Positions 1-9,508 of a stretch of 64,000 nt of DNA are shown in pieces. This DNA is from Rana temporaria. Taxonomy: Eukaryota; Chordata; Amphibia; Anura; Ranidae. Position numbers and translations under genes: made by a program. Positions within the stretch are counted from its first letter, which is position 1. Each line of letters starts with the position of its first letter. The stretch spans positions 16,960,254 to 17,024,253 of the forward strand of contig NC_053501.1 of assembly GCF_905171775.1 (NCBI RefSeq), written 5' to 3'. The notes under the pieces were generated by a model, which was not told the DNA's origin, did not search any database, and saw only the letters and a program-made list of their open reading frames with translations.

Positions 1-870
1 ATGCTATATAAACTGAATAGTGAGTGAGTGAGTGAGAAACTTATATAGCGCAACAAATGCGAACTTAATCGCCTCAAGGCGCTTGGCATCCAGAGTTGTA
101 CAGGTCTTTCAGAAGAGGTGGGTCTTCAGTTTTTTCCTAAAAACCCAATGGTTTTCTTCCAAGCGGATGGTCGTGGGTAGAGCATTTCAGAGCCGTGGTC
201 CTTGGACCGAGAATCTACGTTCTCCCTTAGATTTGTAGTGAGATTTGGGGATTTGGAGAAGGTTTTGATTGGTTGATCGGAGCACGCGCTTGGTGACGTA
301 GGGTTTTATTTTCTCGCTTAAATATTGAGGAGCTTTACCCTGTGTACATTTGTGGGTGAGGCAGAGTGTCTTGAATGTCACCCGGTCCTGTATGGGCAGC
401 CAGTGGAGGGACCTCAAGGCCAGGGAAATTGGTTCCCCACGGCTTTTCACCAGTTACCAGTCTGTCTGCTGTGTTTTGGACGACTTGTAGACGTGAAATC
501 TGGTATTTCGGTAGTCCTAAATAGAGTGAATTTGCGTAATCGAGTCGTGAGTTGATGATAGTTCCCACCACTACTGCTATGTCCTGTTCCGGGATGAAGG
601 GGATGAGTCTACGTAGCATGCGGAGCAGATGATGAGAACCGCTGACGACTGATCCTATTTGTGCATCCATCGTCATGTCTGCGTCAAAGATGACTCTGAG
701 ACTTTTGACTTTATTGCTTGGCGCGATGGTTTGTCTGAGGATGGTGGGTGGTGTCCATGTGGTCCTGGAGATAGATTTCCTATTTGCATGAAGGGTGAGT
801 AGCTCCGTTTTGGATAGTAGATGCATTTTTTTTTTCTTCAGCCAACTTGAGGGCCTGTTCACATTGTATT
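1..870 (-). mobile_element. 3' part of a CR1/L2-group LINE
   Basis: Minus-strand translation gives the end of a non-LTR reverse transcriptase ORF. The 3' end of the element lies at the left edge of the window, where a short GTGA tandem repeat (about 20-36) sits next to a TATATAAA-like tail, as in L2-like 3' ends. The 5' part is missing beyond about 870. The clade (CR1, L2 or a relative) is judged from the style of the C-terminal region only. Confidence 0.7.
187..861 (-). pseudogene. LINE reverse transcriptase C-terminus, frameshifted
   Basis: This is the C-terminal part of a CR1/L2-group reverse transcriptase. Recognisable pieces, in order, are SKTELL, the LxVIFDADMTMDAQI stretch, the segment INSRLDYANSLYLGLP, then QNTADRLV, and after a frame change LHWLPIQDRVTFK and APQYLSEKI. 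In functional relatives this region follows the YADD catalytic core and ends the protein. The reading frame switches near 440-450 between RLVTG and the LHWLP segment, so a single intact protein cannot be made. The catalytic fingers and palm are absent. It is a dead fragment of the LINE that covers this end of the window. Confidence 0.75.
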
Positions 871-1168
871 GTGCTGTGGTAGCGCAAGCCACAAGGTGAT
901 TTATCATGCGCTGTGGCGAGTTGCATTCCTGCAGACCATTCATTTGGTATGAGCCCCAATGCATGAGTAATTGCTTTTTCTATATTCTTCTCCACTGCAA
1001 TGCCCCCAACACAAGATTGTGGCGTGTTGCAGCACAAATACATTGTGTATGTATAAGGGGGAGCTATTCAAAATAATAGCAGTGCACTTACGCAATGCAT
1101 TGCAGCAGATGGACACTAAATCAAATGTATGCTTTGTCCATTTAGGACAAGAAAAGTTGTTTCCTTTA

Positions 1169-1773
1169 GCCCAGGTTCACATTGAGGACGGGTTTGAAAT
1201 TAACTTGCGCAATTTCAAACTGGCAATGCAGTCCGATTTCAGGGGCGATTTGACAGACATATGTGCGGGTTCATGCACAGAGGTCTATTCAAATCGTCCC
1301 CGAAGTTGCCAAAAATAGTACAGAAACTACTTTTGGGAATCTGTGCTGCACCGAAAAGTCAGCGTCGCACCGATTTGAATGGTGCCTTTGCCGGCAATAG
1401 CTGCAGATTTAACGTCAATGAATATCAAATTACATTGAAGTGAATGGGAGCTTTCTTAATGTACACTACTGAAGTCGCTCCGACTTCAGAAAAGGTTCCT
1501 GTACTACTTCAATCCGACTTGTATCCATTGATTTCAATGGAAGTCACTTCCATGTCGGATCCCCTGTCTTAACTGAAGCGACTTTCCAGGAAGTAAAAAT
1601 AGTTTTCTCTGCAAACCCCTCCCTCCCACAGAGCTGATTACTCTTTGATTGGCCACTGACAACGTCCCCTGTCCTGGAGGCGATTTCAAGTCGCGCTGTG
1701 GTTCGCTCTCAAGTCGCGCTGAGGTCGTCTCGCAAAGTCACGCACAAAGTTGTGTTGCCCCTGTGTGAACCAT
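1169..1773. mobile_element. MITE with GCCCAGGTTCACA-type ends
   Basis: The left end reads GCCCAGGTTCACATTG and the right end ...CTGTGTGAACC, roughly inverted. Inside are repeated AAGTCGC and CGACTTCA motifs arranged as inverted pairs. The ends resemble those of the better-defined element at 8158-8413. No coding capacity. Exact boundaries and target duplication were not resolved. Confidence 0.4.
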
Positions 1774-1881
1774 CTCTAAAAGTCTTGTTGGGATTTTACT
1801 GTTTGACTGACAGGATGAAACTGCATCATCCTGCCCCCTTTGGTAGCATACATGGATTCCCATGTGACCCCCCCAGTTCGT

Positions 1882-2265
1882 GTTTATGAAAAGAACTTTC
1901 AACAATTGGATCGCACTTACATTTCTGGACACTCTCTCTGATGTCTGTGGACTATCTCTAAGACCGAAGTCGCCATCCTTTTATGAGCCTGTGAAAATGT
2001 GAATAAACAAAAAATGTTGGATAATAAAATGTAAGAATTTTTTTATTGAACAAGGCAACTTGTTTTTGGGTTTCATGTTTATGGGCAGAACTTTCAGCAG
2101 TTCGATCACACTTACATTTCTGGACACTCTCTGATGTCTGTAGACTGTCTCTCAGGCCAAAGTCCTCAACCTTTATAAGCCTGGGAATATACTCCTAAAA
2201 ATGGCGGGTAACAAAAATTTGAGAATTTAGATCAAATAAACAAGGCAACTGCTTTTTGTGACTTA
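1882..2265. repeat. 195-bp tandem duplication
   Basis: Two adjacent diverged copies of the same sequence: GTTTATG...GAACTTTCA starts at 1882 and again at 2077. Both contain CACTTACATTTCTGGACACT, a CTCTGATGTCTGT motif and end with ACAAGGCAACT before a T-rich stretch. The second copy is about 190 bp. No ORF spans it. I do not recognise the unit. Confidence 0.75.
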
Positions 2266-2269
2266 AGAT

Positions 2270-4265
2270 GTATAGTAAATGAAACACCAGGCCTCCAGGT
2301 ACTGAGCACCCACTGAGAGGATAGATAAACCGATAAACATCCCAGTATGATTTTGGATAGTGTAGTATGTATCAAATCATTAGGGCAAAGCCTCACAAAC
2401 ACAAGGTAAATATAATGCAGATCCATGGTGGAAATGAAATCCAGGACATCAATGCTAGAGAGGGAGAAGAGCTCTAACCCATTAGGAACTGTGCTGCCAG
2501 TATGGCTACCTTCCCATACCTGCCTCTGATATCAAATGATGGTCCATAACTGTTTATATCTCTGGCATCTACATTTGTGATGGTTGATTTCTGTTCTTTA
2601 TTTATGGTTTAACACCCAATTTAACTTTTGGAAGCCATTTGAGACCTCTGTTGAGGTGCAGTGCACTCTTGTGAGACCATGAGAAATGTAATTGGTTATC
2701 GCCAATCCTGCATGCTGCTGAATCAAAGGACATTTTATAAACAAAATATTTTCAAAATTCCACTGTTCAACACAAATTTAGTGCTTCACTTTATCGCAGG
2801 ATAGAAGGTCTACATTAGGGTAATGCATTACCACTCATTATCTTGCAATCAATAAACCACAAATTCAAAATTCTGGTATGAATGACGCCATGTCTTTAGA
2901 TATAACAAGTACATCTCATGGTACATAATGGACTTGCAGTGTAATAAGTTTCATACTTTCCACCATGTACAAAGTCTTTGATCTAGTCAAACCTTTTAAG
3001 ACAGCAGATTGTGATCATGTGTTCTTACCATTCGCACACACAGTGTCCTATTTATACACTAGTGATGTTGGTGTGCATATTTACCGGGTATTGATTTCTG
3101 TGAATTACATAAAGCATATTTGAATGTGGGCTCTGCTCTGTTCATAGATATGAAAACATGCCAAACATTTTGTACAGCTTTTCGGTGAATCTCTCCATGG
3201 CACAGTAACCGGTGTAGTAACCTGCATTCTGGGAGAATGGTTTTCACATGAGTGTTTTTCATTGATGGTGGCACTGGTTTGTATGAAAGCCTTTGTATGA
3301 GATTCATGCATGTCGGTGAAAGGAAAACTCATATTAATATTGTATACAACACTATTTGCTTTGGATTAAAATATGTACCCCAAAGAATAATGTGGAATCT
3401 TACAAAATAAGGAATTGATGTTTAGTCACCCATGTATTGGACCATACCTATGGTCTATCCATCTGTTAATCCATCCTTTCTGTGTTTTCCAATGAGCTTT
3501 GTTGTAAAGCTGAACATAGATTTTGGAGCGTGCCAAGTTCATCAATGCACTGTTGTATCCCTTAGCACTTCCTTTGCCTGCAGTTGTTAGTGCTCATGCT
3601 TGGCAATAGACCTCTAGGCAGTTGAACACTTTGCATTGTGGGAGGCAGGAAGGTCTGCATAGAAACACTCCATACTCGGGTGCTTGGGATTTTCAGGGAC
3701 CGCCCACAGTGTAGCAGGGGGACTGGGCAGTACTGTTGAGGTAGGTTACACCTGCTGCATTGGATTTATTTAACTGGCTAAAAAGTTTGCATTAGGAAAT
3801 CCTAACTTCTAAGAATAAAAAAAATCAATTGTAATTAGATTTGAGCACCCTCTGTCCTAACAAAAGGGTTAAGGACTTGTTTACACTTTCTTCAAATTGT
3901 TGCATTGGACACACTTGGAGCACTGTGAATGCTAATCACTAAATAAAATAGTTACTTTACAGTCCTGTTCTCACCTTGTATTTGCTTTGCTTCACTTTGA
4001 AAATTATATCCCATGTCGCTTTCTTGGTGCTTCAAAGCGTCTTCAAAACCTTAATTGAAGTCTATGACAATACTTGCTTACAGCACCTGAAGCTTTTGAT
4101 GGCCTTGTATTCAGCGGTTGGTGTGTGTTTTGGAGGTATTGCAGGTCTGGGATATCCCAGGGTGCACTGGTCCGGTTCATGTGTATATATTCCAGAAGTG
4201 TCTGGTGCAGACGTCATATTTGGTGTACAGCATGGAGCAGCAGAAAGATGAGCAGGGTCTGGACT
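2270..4265. other. No recognisable feature
   Basis: AT-leaning sequence with short open frames only. I see no transposon ends, no RNA gene and no exon-like protein similarity. Confidence 0.4.
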
Positions 4266-4271
4266 GGAGTG

Positions 4272-4515
4272 GAGAAACTAGCAGAAGGCACATGTGGTGT
4301 GCAACATGGGAATGCTATAGCAGAAGGTGAACAGGGACCGGTGAGGGAGGACTGAGCGGCAGCAGATCGGCAGAGCTGGGGTACCAGGACAGGAGAAACT
4401 AGCAGATGTCGCACATGGTGAGCCGCGTGGGAGCAATATAGTGGGAGGGGAGCGGGGATTAGAGGGAGGATAATCGGAAAACCAGAGGCAGAGCTGGGGG
4501 TTACTACTGAGTGGG
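4272..4515. repeat. Degenerate tandem repeat, about 120-bp period
   Basis: GAGAAACTAGCAGA followed by a CACATGG/GTG motif occurs at 4272 and again at 4393, each followed by GAG-rich sequence with GCAGAGCTGGGG. Two imperfect units can be seen. It is purine-rich and non-coding. Confidence 0.45.
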
Positions 4516-4599
4516 AGATTGGCAGAGATGGGGGTAATTCTGAGCAGGGGATCTGCTGAACGAGGGTACAAACAAGCTGGCGATCTTCTGAACAGTAAT

Positions 4600-5980
4600 A
4601 CTACTAATAAGCTTGGGATTTACGGAATAGGGGTACTATTGAGCTGATAATGGTATGGAGCACATAACGCTGAGTAAATGGAGAATTAAGGAGTCCATCC
4701 AATCTAAAGGCATTTTTAAGAGCCAGTGGTATTTTCTCAAGCTCTGTTAAAAGAAAGCAGTATATTGACCTAAGAAACAAAGTGAATGCTCAACACTAGT
4801 GTTCTCCAAAATATCACAAGTTCTCTGAATACGTAAGTAGCTGGCTGTACCAAAGTTTAGCGTTGGCATCATAATCAGATGATGTGTTTTTAGAAGAAGG
4901 CAAAAATTGATCTATAATATATTATTTCTTCGTTTTGGACCCATTTGTAAGACACGTGATATTCTTGTTGTGTTTATATATTGTGTCAGTTGTTGTGCTG
5001 GTGTTTGTGCACCTGTGTAGGTTGCGATCTGAAACTCCCACAGCTCCTTACCTCTCGGCACAGCATCCTAAATCCTCCCCAGCTCCATTTTTGAATAAAT
5101 GAAATATTTTTTTTTCCTCTCTGGCTAGTTCCACATCCTGAAAGATTTAGTGTGGCAGATGTTCTGCCTTTTAACTTGCCTGAGATGCACGGACGTCTGT
5201 TTTTGTTCTCAAACACGATCCTTGGCAGACTCTTTAAGATTAGGTTATAAAAAGAGTAAACTCAGCCTGCGGTTAAAAGGACAAGAAAAAAAAATATTTT
5301 ACTGCGCTAAGGTATAGGTTACCGAGCTGGCCCAGTTACACTAATGATAATCTGAAGTAACAGAGTTGTGGCTTTTTGCATCGCGCTGTGTGATCTTGGA
5401 CAAATCTCACCATCTCCGTCCCCCAAGTGACCATCTTGTAATTGGGTGATAATGATATCTTTGTTCATGTCTTTCTGTTGGAAGCTTCTGTGCAGAATAG
5501 AACCTCAGCAAAATCTTCTGCCCAAAACCGACGAGTTCATAAGGTCAAATTTTCTCCTCATTTCTGCAGATGGAAATTTCCAACATTGTCTGTGACTGCT
5601 CCATGTTATACATGTGTTTTTATAGCAGCTTCCCCTCAACCGGTTATGTGTCCAAGACCCAGCTGGTGCTACTTTGAATTGAATGATACCAGATAAGGTA
5701 TAGGATGATCCTCAGGGCAAAAGCCCTAGGGGTAAATTTGGTTCATGCCAGTGGAATTATTTTTCCCAACTTGTCTGGAAGCCTCAAGAAAATTGCATGA
5801 TTAACAACCTCCAAAATAAGGATGTATCTTAGGCATAGCTTATAAGGACTTTTATTTGGTAAGACTTGACTACATAACAATGTAAAATAGGCAGGGATTC
5901 TCAGGGGCCACCTGAGCTCTGCCTGTCTCCCGCTGCCCTTGGTGTACAACAAGCAGGAACCAGCCTGACTCTTCAGCCTG
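4600..5980. other. No recognisable feature
   Basis: No gene or transposon terminus found. The long minus-strand open frame that overlaps the end of this stretch (about 5743-6459) is the antisense of the Tc1 transposase and is not a gene. Confidence 0.4.
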
Positions 5981-5989
5981 CTGCTTTTT

Positions 5990-6943
5990 GTGCTCATTGA
6001 TCCCGCCCGAGCAACATTCCCACAATGTGTCTCAGCGTCAAGTTCAGAGGATAAAAAAAAAAGATTTGAAGAGACTGGAGACGTTTTGGACAAGGCCAGG
6101 TCAGGCCGACCCCGCAAGACAACTGCTCGAGAGGACCGTTTGTTGGCTCGAAAATCCAAGGCCAGCCCATTTTCCACTGCAGCAGAGCTCCACGAGACCT
6201 GGTCACCTGAAGTCCCTGTGTCAACCAGAACAGTTTGTCGGATTCTATCTCGAAATGGCCTCCATGGTCGAATCGGTGCCCATAAGCCAGCACTAAACAA
6301 AAGACAATTGAAAAACCGTGTGGCATTTGCCAAGGGCCACAGCCTGCTAAAAGGATGGACTCTGGAAAAGTGGCAGAAGGTGGATTTTTCAGATGAATCT
6401 TCTGTTGAATTGCACCACAGTCTCCGCAAATATTGCAGGAGACCTACTGGAACCTGCATGGAGCCGAGATTTACCTAGAAAACAGTGAAGTTTGGTGGAG
6501 GCAAAATCATGGTCTGGGGTTACATCCAGTATGGGGGTGTGCGAGGGATCAGCAGGGTGGAAGGCAACATCAATAGTCTAAAATACCAAGAAATCTTAGC
6601 TACCACTTATATTCCCAACCATAAAAAAGGCCAAATTTTGCAGCAGGATGATGCTCCATCTCATACTTCCATCTCCACATCAAAGTTCCTTAAGGCGAAG
6701 AAGATCAAGATGCTCCAGGATTGGCCAGCCCAGTCACCAGACATGAACATCATTGAGCATATGTGGAATAGGATGAAAGAGGAAGCATGGAAGACGAAAC
6801 CAAAGAATATTGATGAACTCTGGGAGGCATGCAAGACTGTTTTCTTTGCTATTCCTAATGACTTCATCAATAAATTGTATGAATCCTTGCCAAACCACAT
6901 GGATGCTGTCCTTCAAGCTCATGGAAGTCATACAAGATATTAA
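5990..6943 (+). pseudogene. Tc1/mariner DD34E transposase, inactivated
   Basis: This encoded a Tc1/mariner-type cut-and-paste transposase. Visible motifs are RSGRPRK (GRPR-like hook between the DNA-binding helices), then the catalytic triad: VDFSDES (first Asp), LQQDDAPSHT (second Asp) and DMNIIEHMWN (Glu). There are 34 residues between the second Asp and the Glu. The ORF is broken by one in-frame TAG at 6476-6478; the frame continues directly after it into KTVKFGGGKIMVWG and ends at 6943. Upstream, similarity to the helix-turn-helix (NVSQRQVQRIK) is in another frame, with the shift in the A-run at 6053-6062. The first part of the N-terminal paired-like domain is not recognisable, so the copy is also 5' truncated or diverged. 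Confidence 0.88.
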
Positions 6944-6967
6944 ATTTGGATCTCACAGCACCACTAC

Positions 6968-7451
6968 TTAAAGCGGATGTGCCATGGGAAAATAATAATA
7001 AAAGCCAGCAGCTACAAATACTGCAGCTGCTGACTTTTAATATTAGGACACTTACCTGTCCTGGAGTCCAGCGCCGATCGCAGCAGAGGACGAGCGATCG
7101 CTCGTCTCTCTGCTGCTCCCCCCACCATCCACGCTGAGGGAACCAGGAAGTGAAGCGCTGCGGCTTCACTGCCCGGTTCCCTACGGCGCATGCGCGAGTC
7201 GCGCCGCGCCCGCCGATTGGCTCCCGCTGTGTGCTGGGAGCCGAGTGTTCGAAGCACACAACGGGGGGGCGACGGGATGTGACGGAATGCCCGTCTTTTG
7301 CCCGTGAATGCCGGGCCGGAAGTGGGTGCAAATACCTGTCTTTAGACAGGTATCTGCACCCCCCTCCCCCCTGAAAGGTGTCAAATGTGACACCGGAGGG
7401 GGGAGGGTTCCGATCAGCGGGACTCCACTTTAGGGTGGAGAACCGCTTTAA
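6968..7451. mobile_element. MITE with TTAAAGCGG ends (Kolobok/T2 or piggyBac type)
   Basis: It is bounded by TTAA at 6968-6971 and 7448-7451, with inverted ends TTAAAGCGG. It is inserted in the 3' region of the Tc1 element, whose sequence resumes directly after it. Internal features are the AGCAGCTAC / GCAGCTGCTG inverted pair, a GC-rich core and a CACTTACCTGTCC motif. Related copies are at 41058-41490 and 55413-55838. The TTAA target fits Kolobok (the Xenopus T2 MITEs have similar TTAAAG termini) or piggyBac; I cannot decide. Confidence 0.8.
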
Positions 7452-7809
7452 TTTGCTGACACATTTTTGGATTTTCAGTAAAGTTGTTAAATTTCTGTAT
7501 AGGCGACAAAACTTTTGTCTTGCCAAAATTTGACCTTTCTGTCTTGATTAAATGATAAATCTTTTTTCAGTGCATTAAACATCATTTGGGAGGGCTTTAG
7601 CTTTTCATATGAGTTTTTTCTAACACCAATTGATTAATTAAAAGTCAGATTTATAGCATGAGTTTCTACAAAATAGAGAAGCGACAAGACTTTTTTGTCA
7701 GGGACTGTACATGTACTACCCAAATGGTTGGTTGAGAATATGAGGGCCAGTTGGACTCCATTTGGTTTGCAGTTGGGGGTGTCAGGTGGGTCTTTTCAGG
7801 CAGTTTGAA

Positions 7810-7905
7810 AGCACTTTCACATTCGGGCAGCGTGGGAGGCAGTTTTATAGGTGCTATTTCTAACGCTAAAATGCCTGAAAACTGCCTCCGTGTGAAAGGG
7901 GTCTA
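7810..7905. repeat. Small inverted repeat (AGGCAGTTT...)
   Basis: AGGCAGTTTGAAAGCAC and its inverted form ...AAAACTGCCTCCGTGTGAAA face each other. Possibly a small MITE remnant; termini are unclear. Confidence 0.3.
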
Positions 7906-7985
7906 AAGGTTTCCATGGATGACGCTCTACTTGCATGGGTACTAAAGTCAACCTTATTTTCACATAGTCCGCTTACACTTTAGAC

Positions 7986-8144
7986 CAGGGATATGCAATT
8001 AGCGGACCTCCAGCTGTTACAAAACTACAAATCCCATCATGCCTCTGCCTCTGGGTGTCATGCTTGTGGCTGTCAGAGTCTTGCTATGCCTCATGGGAAT
8101 TGTAGTTCTGCAACAGCTGGAGGTCCGCTAATTGCAAATCCCTG
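7986..8144. mobile_element. hAT-type MITE, 159 bp, perfect TSD
   Basis: Starts CAGGGATATGCAATTAGCGG and ends with the inverted counterpart ...CAAATCCCTG. It is flanked by a perfect 8-bp duplication CTTTAGAC (7978-7985 and 8145-8152). The arms pair over most of the length, with ACTACAAATCCCATCATGC facing CCTCATGGGAATTGTAGT. The 8-bp TSD and CAGGG terminus indicate hAT. A relative is at 13819-13966. Confidence 0.92.
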
Positions 8145-8157
8145 CTTTAGACCCTGA

Positions 8158-8413
8158 GCCCTGGTTCACACTGGGTACGATTTGGAACGATTTGAGATGC
8201 GATTTGACATGTCAAATCGCATCTCAAATCGGCGGCAATTGTCGGCAATGGCACTGTCCTAATCAGTGCGACGCCGCATCTGCGATTTCAAAAAGTAGTT
8301 CCTGTACTACTTTTTGTGATTTCGGGCCGCGATTTACATGAAATCGCGGCAAAATCGCGGTAAAATCGCGCATTTTACCGCGATTTTGAATTCGCAGCAG
8401 TGTGAACCTAGGC
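8158..8413. mobile_element. MITE with GCCYWGGTTCACACTG ends
   Basis: Inverted ends GCCCTGGTTCACACTG and CAGTGTGAACCTAGGC, with a possible 3-bp TGA duplication (8155-8157, 8414-8416). The inside is a series of local palindromes such as GATTTGACATGTCAAATC and GATTTCAAAAAGTAGTTCC / ACTACTTTTTGTGATTTC. It is non-coding. A Harbinger-like origin is possible from the 3-bp duplication, but TGA is not the usual TWA. Confidence 0.7.
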
Positions 8414-8426
8414 TGAAAGACATGTG

Positions 8427-8593
8427 GGGGAGATTTACTAAAACTGGAGCACTCAGAATTTGGTGCAGCTGTGCATGGCAGCCAATCGGCTTCTAACTTC
8501 AGCTTGTTCAATTAAGCTTTGACAATAAAACCTGGAAGCTGATGGTTTCTACGCACCAGATTTTGAACTCTCCAGTTTTAGTAAATCAACCCC
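8427..8593. mobile_element. MITE with TTTACTAAAACTGGAG ends
   Basis: GGGGGAGATTTACTAAAACT on the left faces AGTTTTAGTAAATCAACCCC on the right. The middle contains CAGCCAATCGGCTTC. Related architecture occurs at 27932-28104 (TTTACTAAATC ends), so this is one MITE superfamily with diverged arms. The target duplication was not resolved. Confidence 0.75.
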
Positions 8594-8937
8594 ATAGTGT
8601 TTGATTTCATAAACGCATAGAGTATGCTTGCTTTGCAAAGTAAACATGTCCTGCCCCTTCAGTAAATCGGCTCCATCTTGTGCATGGAGAAGCCAGGAAA
8701 CATACTTTCATTGACCAGAAAAGGCTAAATGGGTTCAGTAGTCGGTGAATTTTTGCCTAGGCTCTGCTGACACCTGTACTGTAGGTTTTTGCACATTGCC
8801 CATTATCATTCTTCTGCATTGTTGTAAGGAGAGAACCAACATGTTTTGATTCTGGTAATATTCACACCTTCTCTTGTGTCTGACAACCTGTTGCCTTTTC
8901 CCATTTGGCTCTAAATTGCCCCTTGTGATTATGGGCC

Positions 8938-9508
8938 TGATTTACCAAGCCTTTACTCCATGACTCATGGAGTAAAAGCAGGAGTAGCAGCCGTTTGGCC
9001 ATTTACTAAAGAAATACGCTGCTAGTGCAGTGTATTTCCCTAGTTACTAATGTGCTCCGTGCGCCCAGGAGAGGGTGCATTGTGCACCAGTACAGACCTG
9101 GCGCACGGCACATTAAACTATAAATTGCGGGGGTTTGGGCGGGAGTTTATTAAGGGGGGAGGTGGGGGGATGCAGGGGAAGTGAAGTGACATGTGTTTTG
9201 AAGTGTTTGGCGGGCCGAATTGAAAGGGAAAGTGTTTTTTGAAAACAGATCCCCGTACGCTTGCACAGTGCGCCTGAACCTCGGGAGGTTCATTTGCATA
9301 CTGGGCATGCGCAGAGAGAAAAGTCAGGGATTCCCGTGCGCCCTGTCAGTACGCCGTGAAAATCTTGGTAAATACCAAGCGGCGTACCCGTGAATGCGCT
9401 GCGTGACGCGGCGCACGGGAATCTCCGAGCTGTTTTCAGCCCTGAAGGGGAACTCGGCGCCAAATTTCAAACTTGAAATCGGCGCGGGTCCCCCTTCAGG
9501 GCTACATT
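8938..9508. other. Left flank of palindrome 1, GGGCCTGATTTAC end
   Basis: Begins GGGCCTGATTTACCAAG, the same terminal motif as the inverted end at 19722 (...TAGTAAATCAGGCCC). It contains short hairpins (ACTCCATGAC/TCATGGAGT and a CCCTGAAGGGG...CCCCCTTCAGGG pair near 9440-9500). It may be the outer arm of a very large element whose other end is at 19722, or a separate truncated copy. No coding potential. Confidence 0.35.

Larger units (their letters stand above)
5990..7709 (+). mobile_element. 5'-truncated Tc1/mariner element
   Basis: The transposase relic is followed by a 3' end with GCGACAAGACTTTTTTGTC and a terminus CAGGGACTG next to TA at 7708-7709, as expected for TA-target elements. A matching left terminus was not found upstream. 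The 3' non-coding part is split by the TTAA element at 6968-7451. A short inverted AAAACTTTTGTCTTGCC motif near 7505-7525 may be an internal copy of the terminal repeat. Confidence 0.75.

Noticed and set aside
5743..6459. 238-codon minus-strand open frame
   Set aside because: It is the antisense of the Tc1 transposase and has no family similarity of its own.
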